From assembly GCA_031262985.1 (NCBI GenBank), contig JAISGQ010000009.1, forward strand, positions 25,646-89,645: a stretch of DNA of 64,000 nt, written 5' to 3'. Below the pieces are notes generated by a model that had not been told where the DNA came from, did not search any database, and was given only the letters and a program-made list of their open reading frames with translations. How positions within the stretch are numbered: position 1 is the stretch's first letter; every line of letters starts with the position of its first letter. This document shows positions 49,836 to 58,571 of the stretch, piece after piece. Position numbers and translations under genes: made by a program. This DNA comes from Oscillospiraceae bacterium. GTDB lineage: Bacteria; Bacillota; Clostridia; Oscillospirales; Acutalibacteraceae.

Positions 49836-50002
49836 TATTGCTCCGACAACCCTTTAAAAATCTTGCCAGATTATGGTCGGTCTTTTTACCGCCTTACATC
49901 GTTATCGTCCTTGCCTTGCGCCAGCAAAGCGGCGTCCTCTGCCTCGCAAGACAGTAAAAAGCCTCGACCATAATCTGGCAAGGTTTAGCCGCCGAATCAA
50001 TA
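49836..50002. repeat. Palindromic repeat family 3, copy B (167 bp)
   Basis: TATTGCTCCGACAACCC...CTTGCCAGATTATGGTCGG ... CCGACCATAATCTGGCAAGG-like end TTTAGCCGCCGAATCAATA; central region near-identical to 7296-7455. Confidence 0.87.
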
Positions 50003-50095
50003 ACTTAGAAAACAACAAGAAAACACGGGCAAAAAGCCCTGATTTGTGTGGTTTTTGCCCATGGAGGCTGGATTGTTTTGAATTTAATTTAATAT
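50001..50095. repeat. Palindromic repeat family 2, copy b
   Basis: TTAGAAAACAACAAGAAAACACGGGCAAAAAGCCCTGATTTGTGTGGTTTTTGCCCATGGAGGCTGGATTGTTTTGAATTTAA; abuts family 3 copy B. Confidence 0.82.
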
Positions 50096-50182
50096 ACTTT
50101 ACTTTTTAAAAAATATCCGTTACAATTTGTATAGTTAATTTAGTATGTTGACCAAACGAAAAATGAAAGAGGGTATTTGTCC

Positions 50183-50638
50183 ATGAAATTTTGCTCACAG
50201 TGCGGAATTCAGAACGAGGATACAAACGAGTTTTGCTCTAATTGCGGGGCGGCTTTCCAAAATCAGTTTCAGTCGCAGGGACAGTTTCAGCCGCAGTATA
50301 CTATGCCGACTCCCGTGATAAATGCTGAAGATCCGCTGAAAACCAAGGCTATGCTGGCACTCATCTTTGGAGCTGTAGGCGCGGTTATGCTGTTTTTCGG
50401 CTACACGTCGATAATCTCTCTGGGGCTTGCGATTGCGGGTCTTGTGCTGGGAGGTCAGGCACGCAAGCAAATGCCCGCTGAACATCCTAACAGGGGTATG
50501 GCTACCGCAGGGTACATCCTCTCGCTGATAGTGGTTGTTTTAGCCGCGATTGTTGTTGTCGGCGCGATAGCCTGTATAGGATTTATGGGATGTGCGGGAG
50601 CAGGACTGTTCTCCGAGATTATTCAGTCATCGATGTAG
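50183..50638 (+). CDS. Zinc-ribbon DUF4190-type small membrane protein
   Basis: MKFCSQCGIQNEDTNEFCSNCGAAF + two TM segments. Confidence 0.8.
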   Translation: MKFCSQCGIQNEDTNEFCSNCGAAFQNQFQSQGQFQPQYTMPTPVINAEDPLKTKAMLALIFGAVGAVMLFFGYTSIISLGLAIAGLVLGGQARKQMPAEHPNRGMATAGYILSLIVVVLAAIVVVGAIACIGFMGCAGAGLFSEIIQSSM

Positions 50639-50644
50639 GTGGTA

Positions 50645-50746
50645 TAGTTAATTAATTTAGAAAACACCAAGAAAACACGGGCGAAAAGCTTTGATTTGTG
50701 CGGTTTTCGCCCGTGGAGGCTTGATTGTTTTCAAATTAATTTAGTA
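50645..50746. repeat. Palindromic repeat family 2, copy c
   Basis: TTAGAAAACACCAAGAAAACACGGGCGAAAAGCTTTGATTTGTGCGGTTTTCGCCCGTGGAGGCTTGATTGTTTTCAAATTAATTTAG. Confidence 0.85.
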
Positions 50747-50756
50747 TATAAGCACA

Positions 50757-50800
50757 AAAAAACGGCTACAGCACAATAAAAAGTGCTGTAGCCGTTTTTT
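50757..50800. terminator. Bidirectional terminator
   Basis: AAAAAACGGCTACAGCAC ... GTGCTGTAGCCGTTTTTT. Confidence 0.85.
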
Positions 50801-50832
50801 GCGTTCGTTATACTGCGACAGTAATATTATAG

Positions 50833-51036
50833 CTATATGTCGCTGTCGCTCATAAGCGGGTCGTCAACGACGGCAGTGCCTTCGTCAACAAATCCGGTTG
50901 TTCCCTCGTCGTTCGGCAGATCTGCGTTTTCAGCGGCACCAAAGGCAATTATCGCGAAAATAACGGTAAGAATTACCGCCGCCGCCGCAATGACGGAAAG
51001 TATGATTTTTGATGTATTGGTGTTATTATCTCTCAT
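50833..51036 (-). CDS. Small single-TM protein
   Basis: 67 aa, one hydrophobic segment IILSVIAAAAVILTVIFAIIAFG. Confidence 0.5.
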   Translation of the reverse strand: MRDNNTNTSKIILSVIAAAAVILTVIFAIIAFGAAENADLPNDEGTTGFVDEGTAVVDDPLMSDSDI

Positions 51037-51147
51037 TTGCTGTAAACATCCCTTCTCGGTATAAATTGGTTATCGGAGCAATATATGTCTTCCCACAGTC
51101 TCTGATTATATGCCGAAAATATGAATAAATCAAGAGCTTTTGAGTTT

Positions 51148-51921
51148 TTATCGTTGATTGGCATCAAATCTGTGAGAGGTATTCTTGTGTCCCCTCGTGC
51201 TTTTTCTCGGCGGATTTGCTTTCTGCCCGCTCTTTCCTGCGTAGGCGGGAGCGGAGGACTTCTTCGGAGCTGTAATCAGAGCGATAATGGAGGCTATCAG
51301 CAACGCGCCGAGAACTCCGAAGTTGATGTAAAACACCATCGGGTCGGTGTCGCCCAAAAAGGCGAGAGGAGACAGGCTGCCGATTTCCTCCTCATCGACA
51401 AATTCGTACTCCCCCGAATGGAGAGTAACCATGTCGCCGTATTTCCCTCGCAGAAACTCTGTGGCTATGTCAATATCTCCGCCGTGTACGTTGACCTGCA
51501 CGCTGTTTGTCTTCTCCTGTATTCCCGCCATGGCAACGGAGAAATTGTAAGTGTCAATGGAGTTCTGTATTTCTGTCAGCACCTCCGAAAGCTGTGTGTA
51601 GCTGTATTTAACGCTCTCGAATTTAACTATGTCCGCGTCCTTTGACAGCTCCCTGATTTGGTTTTTGAACACCTCGCTGTCAGTCGCGAGAGTTACCACC
51701 AGATAAAAATCACTCTCGTCTATATACATCCCCCCGCACTCGTCGGGATACACATATCCGCCTGTGACGGGGTCTGTGTCGAATGATGACCAGATGTTGC
51801 TCTGAGCTGTCATAGCGCGGGTTTCGTCCTCCGGCTGTGCCGCCGAGACGCCGAAAACGGACAGCAGAAACAAAAATGAAAAAGATACAGACAATATAAA
51901 TTTTTTCATCAAAGCGACCAT
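51148..51921 (-). CDS. Secreted/membrane protein of unknown function
   Basis: Signal peptide, C-terminal TM (VFYINFGVLGALLIASIIALI), basic tail. Confidence 0.6.
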   Translation of the reverse strand: MVALMKKFILSVSFSFLFLLSVFGVSAAQPEDETRAMTAQSNIWSSFDTDPVTGGYVYPDECGGMYIDESDFYLVVTLATDSEVFKNQIRELSKDADIVKFESVKYSYTQLSEVLTEIQNSIDTYNFSVAMAGIQEKTNSVQVNVHGGDIDIATEFLRGKYGDMVTLHSGEYEFVDEEEIGSLSPLAFLGDTDPMVFYINFGVLGALLIASIIALITAPKKSSAPAYAGKSGQKANPPRKSTRGHKNTSHRFDANQR

Positions 51922-52186
51922 ACCTTTCTCAAATAGCTATATACTTCCTCGTATTCTTTAATTTTAGCACAGTCGCTTAAATAATACAATATTTTATGCT
52001 CAATTCACATATATTTCAAATATCACAGCTATTGCGGGAGGAATATATACTCCTCTCTGCTTCCTCTGCTCCGCGAAGTTGTCGAAATTCAGCGAAAATC
52101 TAAAGATTTTGCTTGACAATCATATGAACCTGTGATACAATCTCATTAAATCAACATAGGTTTACAGTACGGTTTAAAAAGGAGGG

Positions 52187-52726
52187 ATGATTATGAGTAT
52201 GGATACTCCGCCGAAAATTGATTTACACTCCCTCAAACCTGCGTTTGAGGCAACGGGAGGGATGATGCTCAACCAAATATGCGAAATTACGGGTGTGGAG
52301 GCGCACACCGTGCAAAATTGGATAAAGCGCGGCTGGGTGGCTTCTCCTGCGGAGAAGAAATACAGTGAGCGTCATGCGGCGCGGGTGCTGATATTCGATA
52401 TGCTCAAAGGCGCGCTTCAACTCGAAAAGATTGCACAGCTGATGGCGTTTATCAACGGAGATGCCAACGACCGCTCTGACGACATTATCGACGACAGCGA
52501 GCTGTATATGATGATTCGCAAGGGAGCAATGGAGATTGACGAGAAAATATTCGAGCAGCCTCTCGACATAAGGCGCATTGCCTCCGACTGCATGGAGGCG
52601 TACTCCAATATGCCGAACGAGGCGGGGAGCAAGCTCTTTTCCGCTCTGTGCATTATGCTCACCGCTTACCTCGCCTCCGCGATGAAGGCAAAGGCGGAGA
52701 GCGATATGGAGAAGCTGTTTGAGTAG
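52187..52726 (+). CDS. DUF1836 domain protein (MerR-like HTH)
   Basis: MMLNQICEITGVEAHTVQNWIKRGWVASPAEKKYSERHAARVLIFDML. Confidence 0.85.
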   Translation: MIMSMDTPPKIDLHSLKPAFEATGGMMLNQICEITGVEAHTVQNWIKRGWVASPAEKKYSERHAARVLIFDMLKGALQLEKIAQLMAFINGDANDRSDDIIDDSELYMMIRKGAMEIDEKIFEQPLDIRRIASDCMEAYSNMPNEAGSKLFSALCIMLTAYLASAMKAKAESDMEKLFE

Positions 52727-52730
52727 CGGC

Positions 52731-52828
52731 AGGGTGGTATCTCCGAGCGAAACTACTGCAACGGCGACGTCAGGGTGGCATCTCCAAGCGGAACTACTGC
52801 AACAGTAACCGTAGGGTGGCACTGCCCG
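52731..52828. repeat. 41-bp tandem repeat, about 2.4 units, intergenic
   Basis: AGGGTGG[T/C]ATCTCC[G/A]AGCG[A/G]AACTACTGCAAC... starting at 52731, 52772 and 52813. Confidence 0.75.
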
Positions 52829-52862
52829 AAAAATTATCAAAACTAAGGAGGAATGATTTTCA

Positions 52863-53570
52863 GTGTTCAGCGAATGGTTTTCAGCTAATCCCATGAGTGC
52901 GGTTTTCTGGATTATGGCATTGCCGGCGACGGTGATTTTACTGATTCAGACAATTATGCTGCTCTTCGGATTGGGTACAGAGGGCGATTTCGGTGCGGAT
53001 TCGCCTGACCTCGACACAGATGCTGACGGAGTGGGCGACCTGTCCGGCGGCGGAAATGACGCACACGACATTAACGACTTCGATGCGGGACTGCGCCTCT
53101 TCACAGTCAGAGGAATGGTGGCGTTCTTCGCGGTTGGCGGCTGGTCGGGACTGTCCGCCTTAAGCTTGGGAGCAAGCGCGGCGGTGTCCGCAGTGGCGGC
53201 ATTTGTGATGGGCGTACTGGCTCTCGTGTTTGTCGCTCTTTTATTCAAATGGGCGATGAAGCTCCAGCAAAACGGCACTATGGACCACGGCAACGCAGTA
53301 GGTAAGCAGGGGGAGGTGTACATAACAATAGGCGCGAACCGCTCCTCGGCGGGTAAGATAAGCATAATTGTTCAGTCACAGCTCAGCGAGCTTTCCGCAG
53401 TGACCGACAGCCCCGTGCCGCTCAAATACGGCGAACGCGTGACGGTTACGGAGGTGCTGCCCGACAACACGCTGGTCGTAATGCCCTCCTCCTTCTCCGA
53501 AAACAATCCTAAATGGAGCAGGGAAGAGAGTGCGGAGACAGAAGAAGACAAAACGCCTGCAAAACAATAA
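52863..53570 (+). CDS. NfeD-like membrane protein
   Basis: TM segments, C-terminal OB-like GKQGEVYITIGANRSSAGKISI...; upstream of flotillin genes. Confidence 0.7.
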   Translation: MFSEWFSANPMSAVFWIMALPATVILLIQTIMLLFGLGTEGDFGADSPDLDTDADGVGDLSGGGNDAHDINDFDAGLRLFTVRGMVAFFAVGGWSGLSALSLGASAAVSAVAAFVMGVLALVFVALLFKWAMKLQQNGTMDHGNAVGKQGEVYITIGANRSSAGKISIIVQSQLSELSAVTDSPVPLKYGERVTVTEVLPDNTLVVMPSSFSENNPKWSREESAETEEDKTPAKQ

Positions 53571-53586
53571 GATAGGGTGATTTTAA

Positions 53587-54147
53587 GTGCCAACAGAAAT
53601 TATAATTGCCGTTATCGTTACAGTGATTGTTGTTTTAGGTGTACTTTCATGCTACAAGAAGTGTCCCGAAGGTAAAATCATGGTAATCTACGGCATGGTG
53701 AAGGGCAACGACGGAAACACCGCCTCTTGGAAGTCTATTCGCGGCGGCGCGCAGTTTGTTTTGCCTTTAGTTCAGGATGTTAAGTATCTCGACCTTACTC
53801 ACATGCCAATCAATGTTGACCTCACAAATACGCTTTCAAGAGATAGCGTCAGAATAGGCGGTCAATCAAGATTTAAGGTGGGTATTTCCACCGAGCCGGA
53901 GACGATGAATAACGCCGTCGAACGTCTCCTCGGCATTAGTATGACTGAGGTGCAGGAGATTGCGTCGGACATTATCCGCGGTCAGCTCCGTTCGGTTATC
54001 TCCAAAATGGAAATCGAGGAAATCAACTCCGACAGAGATAAGCTCCTCGAGGCGATTATTCAGAGTGCCGAGAGCGAACTCAAGAAAATCGGACTGTACA
54101 TCATCCGCGCGGATTTAATGAACATTACAATCGAAAAACAATCCTAA
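53587..54147 (+). CDS. Truncated SPFH/flotillin paralog (N-terminal domain only)
   Basis: Same N-terminal SPFH domain as next gene (CYKKCPEGKIMVIYG vs RYKKCPSDKIMVIYG) but stops after ~186 aa. Confidence 0.8.
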   Translation: MPTEIIIAVIVTVIVVLGVLSCYKKCPEGKIMVIYGMVKGNDGNTASWKSIRGGAQFVLPLVQDVKYLDLTHMPINVDLTNTLSRDSVRIGGQSRFKVGISTEPETMNNAVERLLGISMTEVQEIASDIIRGQLRSVISKMEIEEINSDRDKLLEAIIQSAESELKKIGLYIIRADLMNITIEKQS

Positions 54148-54200
54148 GCAGAGCAGGGAATAAATCAAAAAAACAAAAATAATAAGGGGGAAATTTTCAA

Positions 54201-55583
54201 ATGCCAACAGAAATTCTAACTACAGTAGTTGTTATTGCGATACTCATTTTCAGCATGATTTTAGTGGTACTCTCACGCTACAAGAAGTGTCCGTCCGACA
54301 AAATCATGGTTATCTACGGAAAGGTGAAAAACAACAACGACGGAAGCACCGCCTCCTCGAAGTGTATTCACGGCGGCGCGCAGTTTATCTGGCCTGTCAT
54401 TCAGGCGTTTCAGTATCTTGACCTTACTCCCATGTCAATCAATGTTGACCTCACCAATGCGCTTTCGAGGCAGAACATCAGAATAGATGTACCGTCGAGA
54501 TTCACAGTAGGTATCTCCACCGAGCCGGGGATAATGCAGAACGCCGCCGAACGTCTCCTCGGGCTGAGGATGATGGAGGTGCAGGAGCTTGCGAAGGACA
54601 TAATCTTCGGTCAGCTCCGTCTGGTTATCGCTACGATGGAAATCGAGGAAATCAACACCGACAGAGACAAGTTCCTCGAGGCAGTCAGTCACAATGTTGA
54701 GAGCGAACTCAAGAAAATCGGACTGCGCCTCATCAACGTAAACGTAACCGACATTACCGACGAATCGGGATATATCGAGGCTCTGGGCAAGGAGGCGGCA
54801 GCCCGCGCCATCAACGACGCGAAGCAGAGTGTCGCCGAGCGTAACAGAGACGGTGAAATCGGCGCGGCTAACGCGGAGAGAGACAGGAGAATCAGCGTGT
54901 CCTCCGCCAACGCGACTGCCGTAAACGGAGAAAATGAGGCAAAGGCTGAGATTGCTCAGTCGGACGCGACACGCCGTGAGCGTGAAGCGGAGGCGCAGAG
55001 AAGGGCGATCGCCGCCGAGAACGTGGCGAAGGCTAAGGCTCTCGAGGAGTCGTACACGGCGGAGCAGATAGCCGAGCAATCACGTGCGGCGCGAGAGGAA
55101 GCTACACAGCGTGCTGATATCCTTGTCAAGGCTGAAATCGAAAAAATCAAGGTGGAAATTGAAGCCGAGGCGGAGGCGGAGAAAATCCGCCGCAAGGCAA
55201 AGGGCGAGGCTGACGCTATATTCGCCACCATGGAGGCGCAGGCACGTGGCGCACAGGAAATTCTCATACGTCAGGCTGCGGGTCTCTCGAAGATAGTGGA
55301 AGCAGCCGGAGGCACTCCCGACGACGCTGTACAGCTCATTCTTGCAGATAAGATTGAAGCTCTCCTTGCCACACAGGTGGAGGCTATCAAGAACATCAAG
55401 ATTGATAAGATTACCGTTCTCGACAGCGGGTCAGGCTCAAACGGCGATAAGAACGCCACTGCCGGATTCATAAGCGGCATGATGAAGTCGATTCCTCCTC
55501 TCAACGAGACGCTGAAGATGGCGGGACTGAAACTCCCCGAGATTCTCGGCACTCCGATTGAGGAGAATAAGCCTGAGGAGTAG
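54201..55583 (+). CDS. Flotillin family protein (FloA/FloT-like)
   Basis: SPFH domain + Ala/Glu-rich coiled coil (AEAEAEKIRRKAKGEADAIFATMEAQARG). Confidence 0.9.
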   Translation: MPTEILTTVVVIAILIFSMILVVLSRYKKCPSDKIMVIYGKVKNNNDGSTASSKCIHGGAQFIWPVIQAFQYLDLTPMSINVDLTNALSRQNIRIDVPSRFTVGISTEPGIMQNAAERLLGLRMMEVQELAKDIIFGQLRLVIATMEIEEINTDRDKFLEAVSHNVESELKKIGLRLINVNVTDITDESGYIEALGKEAAARAINDAKQSVAERNRDGEIGAANAERDRRISVSSANATAVNGENEAKAEIAQSDATRREREAEAQRRAIAAENVAKAKALEESYTAEQIAEQSRAAREEATQRADILVKAEIEKIKVEIEAEAEAEKIRRKAKGEADAIFATMEAQARGAQEILIRQAAGLSKIVEAAGGTPDDAVQLILADKIEALLATQVEAIKNIKIDKITVLDSGSGSNGDKNATAGFISGMMKSIPPLNETLKMAGLKLPEILGTPIEENKPEE

Positions 55584-55620
55584 GACTACGCGCATAGCAG
55601 ATAGTTTGCAGTAATCAGGA

Positions 55621-55684
55621 AGCCGCCGCAACCGAAATTAAAATCCTCCTTGGAGTTTAATCGGTTGCGGCGGCTGTATTTTTC
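55621..55684 (+). terminator. Terminator after flotillin
   Basis: AGCCGCCGCAACCGA ... TCGGTTGCGGCGGCT then TTTTT. Confidence 0.85.
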
Positions 55685-55707
55685 GGCAGGTACACCTCGC
55701 AGTATAA

Positions 55708-55967
55708 TACTACTCCGCATTTAAAACCATTGTATCTTTGCGGTCTTTTTTCCGCCTGACTGCGTTGTCCTTCTTGACTTGCGCCGGCAAGCCTGCGTCG
55801 TCCGCCATGACATCCTAATCTCTCGTAAAACGGTAAGCAAAAATCTGCGGAAAAACCGCATATATCAAAGCTTTTTCCTTGATTTTTGCACCGTTTTTAG
55901 TCGAGAATTAGTATCAGACGAAAAAAATCCTCGCAAATCTAACAATGCTTTTAAACGCGGAGCAGTA
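55708..55967. repeat. Palindromic repeat family 1, copy C (260 bp, interrupted)
   Basis: TACTACTCCGCATTTAAAACCATTG ... CAATGCTTTTAAACGCGGAGCAGTA with ~103-bp extra sequence. Confidence 0.87.
55812..55914. repeat. Diverged family-2-like palindrome nested inside family 1 copy C
   Basis: CTAATCTCTCGTAAAACGGTAAGCAAAAATCTGCGGAAAAACCGCATATATCAAAGCTTTTTCCTTGATTTTTGCACCGTTTTTAGTCGAGAATTAG; absent from copies A and B. Confidence 0.75.
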
Positions 55968-56108
55968 TAAGTCTCTTCTCCACAAGTTAAGAGACTTACT
56001 GCGAGGTGTTGCGCCTGTTGCGCTTTATTGCAGTGAAACGCTCCGGCGGCAAGGGAGGGGCGTTTCTTCCACTCTTCACTCGGAGCGGCAGGATGACAAG
56101 CGGCTTCC

Positions 56109-56651
56109 CTACTCCTCAATCTGGCGGCTGAGGAAGCCGGCGGCTACCTGCGCCATTTTTATATCGGAGTCCTTAGGCTGACTGCCGGAGTCGTTTTCGA
56201 GAAGAATGACCGCACCGGAAATATCTCCCGACGCAATTACGGGGAATACTACCGACGCCTTTCTCTCCAGCCCCTCCACAGGGACAAAATTTTTCGACTC
56301 CCCGGGCTTGGAGGAGAAATTCTTGCGTTCTTCCATCAGCTCCTCAAGTTCGGGAGAAATTCTCCTGCCCTGATACTCCTTGCGGGAGACGCCCGCCGCC
56401 GCGACGATGTGGTCTCTGTCGCAAATAAGCGCGGGGAAGCCTGAGTTTTTGCACAAAACATCGGCGTACTGCGATGAGTGCGGCGAGAGTTCGCCTATAG
56501 GGGAATATTTTTTGAAAACGACTTCTCCGTCGTTATCCGTGTAAATCTCCAGCGGGTCGCCCTCGCGTATACGCATGGTGCGGCGTATCTCTTTAGGTAT
56601 GACGATTCTTCCGAGGTCGTCAATTCGTCTTACTATTCCTGTAGCTTTCAT
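56109..56651 (-). CDS. spoVT: Stage V sporulation protein T (AbrB + GAF)
   Basis: MKATGIVRRIDDLGRIVIPKEIRRTMRIREGDPLEIYTDNDGEVVFKKYSPIGEL. Confidence 0.93.
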   Translation of the reverse strand: MKATGIVRRIDDLGRIVIPKEIRRTMRIREGDPLEIYTDNDGEVVFKKYSPIGELSPHSSQYADVLCKNSGFPALICDRDHIVAAAGVSRKEYQGRRISPELEELMEERKNFSSKPGESKNFVPVEGLERKASVVFPVIASGDISGAVILLENDSGSQPKDSDIKMAQVAAGFLSRQIEE

Positions 56652-56785
56652 TTTGTATCTACTCCTTACAACATACAATAAAATAATATATAATAAATTA
56701 AAAAAGTGCTTTGTTTGCAGGAATAGTGTCTACAAATATTTTACATATATTCTCAAAGTTCAAATTTATTTTCAGATGATTTAGA

Positions 56786-56929
56786 GTGAAGAACAACGTT
56801 CCGCGCTATGTATTGGTTGACTACAGCTTGTTTCAGCAGAGCGCAATAGCCGATGAGACGGACGTCGAGACGGCGGCTGTAAAGCTTTTAGGAAAGTACC
56901 TGAAGGCATTTGAGGAACTGGCGAAATGA
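56786..56929 (+). pseudogene. Possible remnant of a Phd/YefM-type antitoxin C-terminus
   Basis: VKNNVPRYVLVDYSLFQQSAIADETDVETAAVKLLGKYLKAFEELAK*; in-frame stop just upstream. Confidence 0.35.
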
Positions 56930-56976
56930 TTACTTACCTATGTCCTGAATAGGACAAGCCCGTTCCCTTAACTGAC

Positions 56977-57008
56977 AACTGTCACTTGTCACTTGTCACT
57001 TGTCAACT
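56977..57008. repeat. Short tandem CACTTGT repeats (x3) flanked by CAACTG
   Basis: TGACAACTGTCACTTGTCACTTGTCACTTGTCAACTG. Confidence 0.7.
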
Positions 57009-57025
57009 GCTCCTCGCCCCGCAAG

Positions 57026-57472
57026 CTACGCGGACATGGCAAAGCTTTCAAACAGGCGGCTCCTGTTCTCCCTGTCAATACGCGCCTGCTCTTCCTTTTT
57101 CGCCATTTCCTTCTGTCTTAAAGCTTCCGCCGCCTTCATTTTACTGCGTTCCCTTGCGCGGGCTTCCTTCTCCCTTTCGCTTTTCGCAGTTTTGTAGTAT
57201 ACTATAAGTAATACCCCTGCCAGTGCAATTTCGGCGACAGTCAGCACAGTGAGCAGAAGCGTGTCGAAGGTGTGCATCGAAAACAGCACAATAATGCCCA
57301 TTCCGGCAACTATTGTGAAATTCCTCAAGCCCTCAAGGGTTTTTGTGCTGAACTTGAAATTAATAACTATCGCACCTATAATGAGAGCAAGTCCGAGTAC
57401 AATATTCATAATAACAATCCTCCTGTCAATATAATCATATGTTCTTATTTCATCTACTATTATATACTTCAT
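57026..57472 (-). CDS. Hypothetical membrane protein with basic coiled-coil C-terminus
   Basis: Hydrophobic N-terminal half, C-term SEREKEARARERSKMKAAEALRQKEMAKKEEQARIDRENR. Confidence 0.55.
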   Translation of the reverse strand: MKYIIVDEIRTYDYIDRRIVIMNIVLGLALIIGAIVINFKFSTKTLEGLRNFTIVAGMGIIVLFSMHTFDTLLLTVLTVAEIALAGVLLIVYYKTAKSEREKEARARERSKMKAAEALRQKEMAKKEEQARIDRENRSRLFESFAMSA

Positions 57473-57801
57473 TTTTTAAAAATCAAGTCTTTTTTCAAAA
57501 AGATATTGATAAATTTTGATTATTTTCGACTAAAATCGGGTAGAATAGTACGATTGTTGGTGCTTGTGATAATTATCCCTAAAAAATAAATAGGAGTATT
57601 CAATATAAAGTGCAAATTACAGTAGGATTATGTTCATTCGGGGAGCTAAAAATCGTCACATATTTTGTCGAGAATAGCAGAAAATAAAGTACGTTTATTG
57701 GGACACGAAATATTTTTTCTTAAAACCCAACCGATTTTACTCCTCTTGCGTATATATAAGTGCAAGGGTAAATCCCAAATCCACAGGCGGGAGGTGCAAA
57801 G

Positions 57802-58287
57802 TTGTTTGATGAATACATACACGCTCACGGCAAGCTGCTGTTCAGTCTTTGTCTGAAGCTCTGCGCCCACCGCGAGGACGCGGAGGACTTGTATCAGGAG
57901 ACGTGGATAAAGGCGTATCGGTTCTTTGACCGATACGATTCAAATCAGGAGTTCGAGAGGTGGCTCACCTCCATCTGCGCGAACACCTTCCGCGATTCAC
58001 TCCGCAGGCAGAAGCTTAAGCACCTTCTCATCCCCTTTTATTCGGGGGAGGAGAAGGAGGCGTTCCTCCAAAGCATACCTGCAGGCGAGGCGGACGACTT
58101 CTCCGAGGTAAAAGAGGCGGTTGACAGCTTGCCTGACAAATATCGGCTGGTCACGGTAATCTATTACTTTGACGGCTGTGACGTCAAAAGAACCGCCGAG
58201 TTGTTATCTCTCCCCGAGGGAACGGTCAAGTACCGCCTGCACAGGGCGAGAGAAATCTTAAAAAGGAGGCTGGGGCAGGATGGATGA
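57802..58287 (+). CDS. ECF RNA polymerase sigma factor
   Basis: AHREDAEDLYQETWIKAYRFFDRY; LPDKYRLVTVIYYFDGCDVKRTAELLSLPEGTVKYRLHRAREILKRRL. Confidence 0.92.
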   Translation: MFDEYIHAHGKLLFSLCLKLCAHREDAEDLYQETWIKAYRFFDRYDSNQEFERWLTSICANTFRDSLRRQKLKHLLIPFYSGEEKEAFLQSIPAGEADDFSEVKEAVDSLPDKYRLVTVIYYFDGCDVKRTAELLSLPEGTVKYRLHRAREILKRRLGQDG

Positions 58288-58570
58288 TAAATTGAAGGCG
58301 TATATCCAAAATGAGGCGGAGTATCCGCCGCGTATCAACGAAAACCGAATAATCGAACTGACCGAAAAACGCAGAAAACGCTTTTCTCTTATCATGTTTT
58401 CTGTAGCCGCCGCCCTGTGGACGCTTCTTTTCTACGCCGCCACGCTTTGGGTAGGCAGAGAGATTGACGCCGAATGTGCCGCTTACATGATGCTGTGCTT
58501 GTCGCTCTCCTACATCTGCGCGGGGTGTTTTGCCGGAATTGTAGTTAAATTGAGAAAGGTAGGTTATTAG
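58280..58570 (+). CDS. Small membrane protein, candidate anti-sigma factor
   Basis: Overlaps sigma gene by 8 bp; N-term cytoplasmic, two TM segments. Confidence 0.55.
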   Translation: MDDKLKAYIQNEAEYPPRINENRIIELTEKRRKRFSLIMFSVAAALWTLLFYAATLWVGREIDAECAAYMMLCLSLSYICAGCFAGIVVKLRKVGY

Positions 58571-58571
58571 T

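Noticed and set aside
55779-55970. 63-aa ORF in repeat family 1 copy C
   Set aside because: Lies wholly inside the interrupted palindromic repeat.
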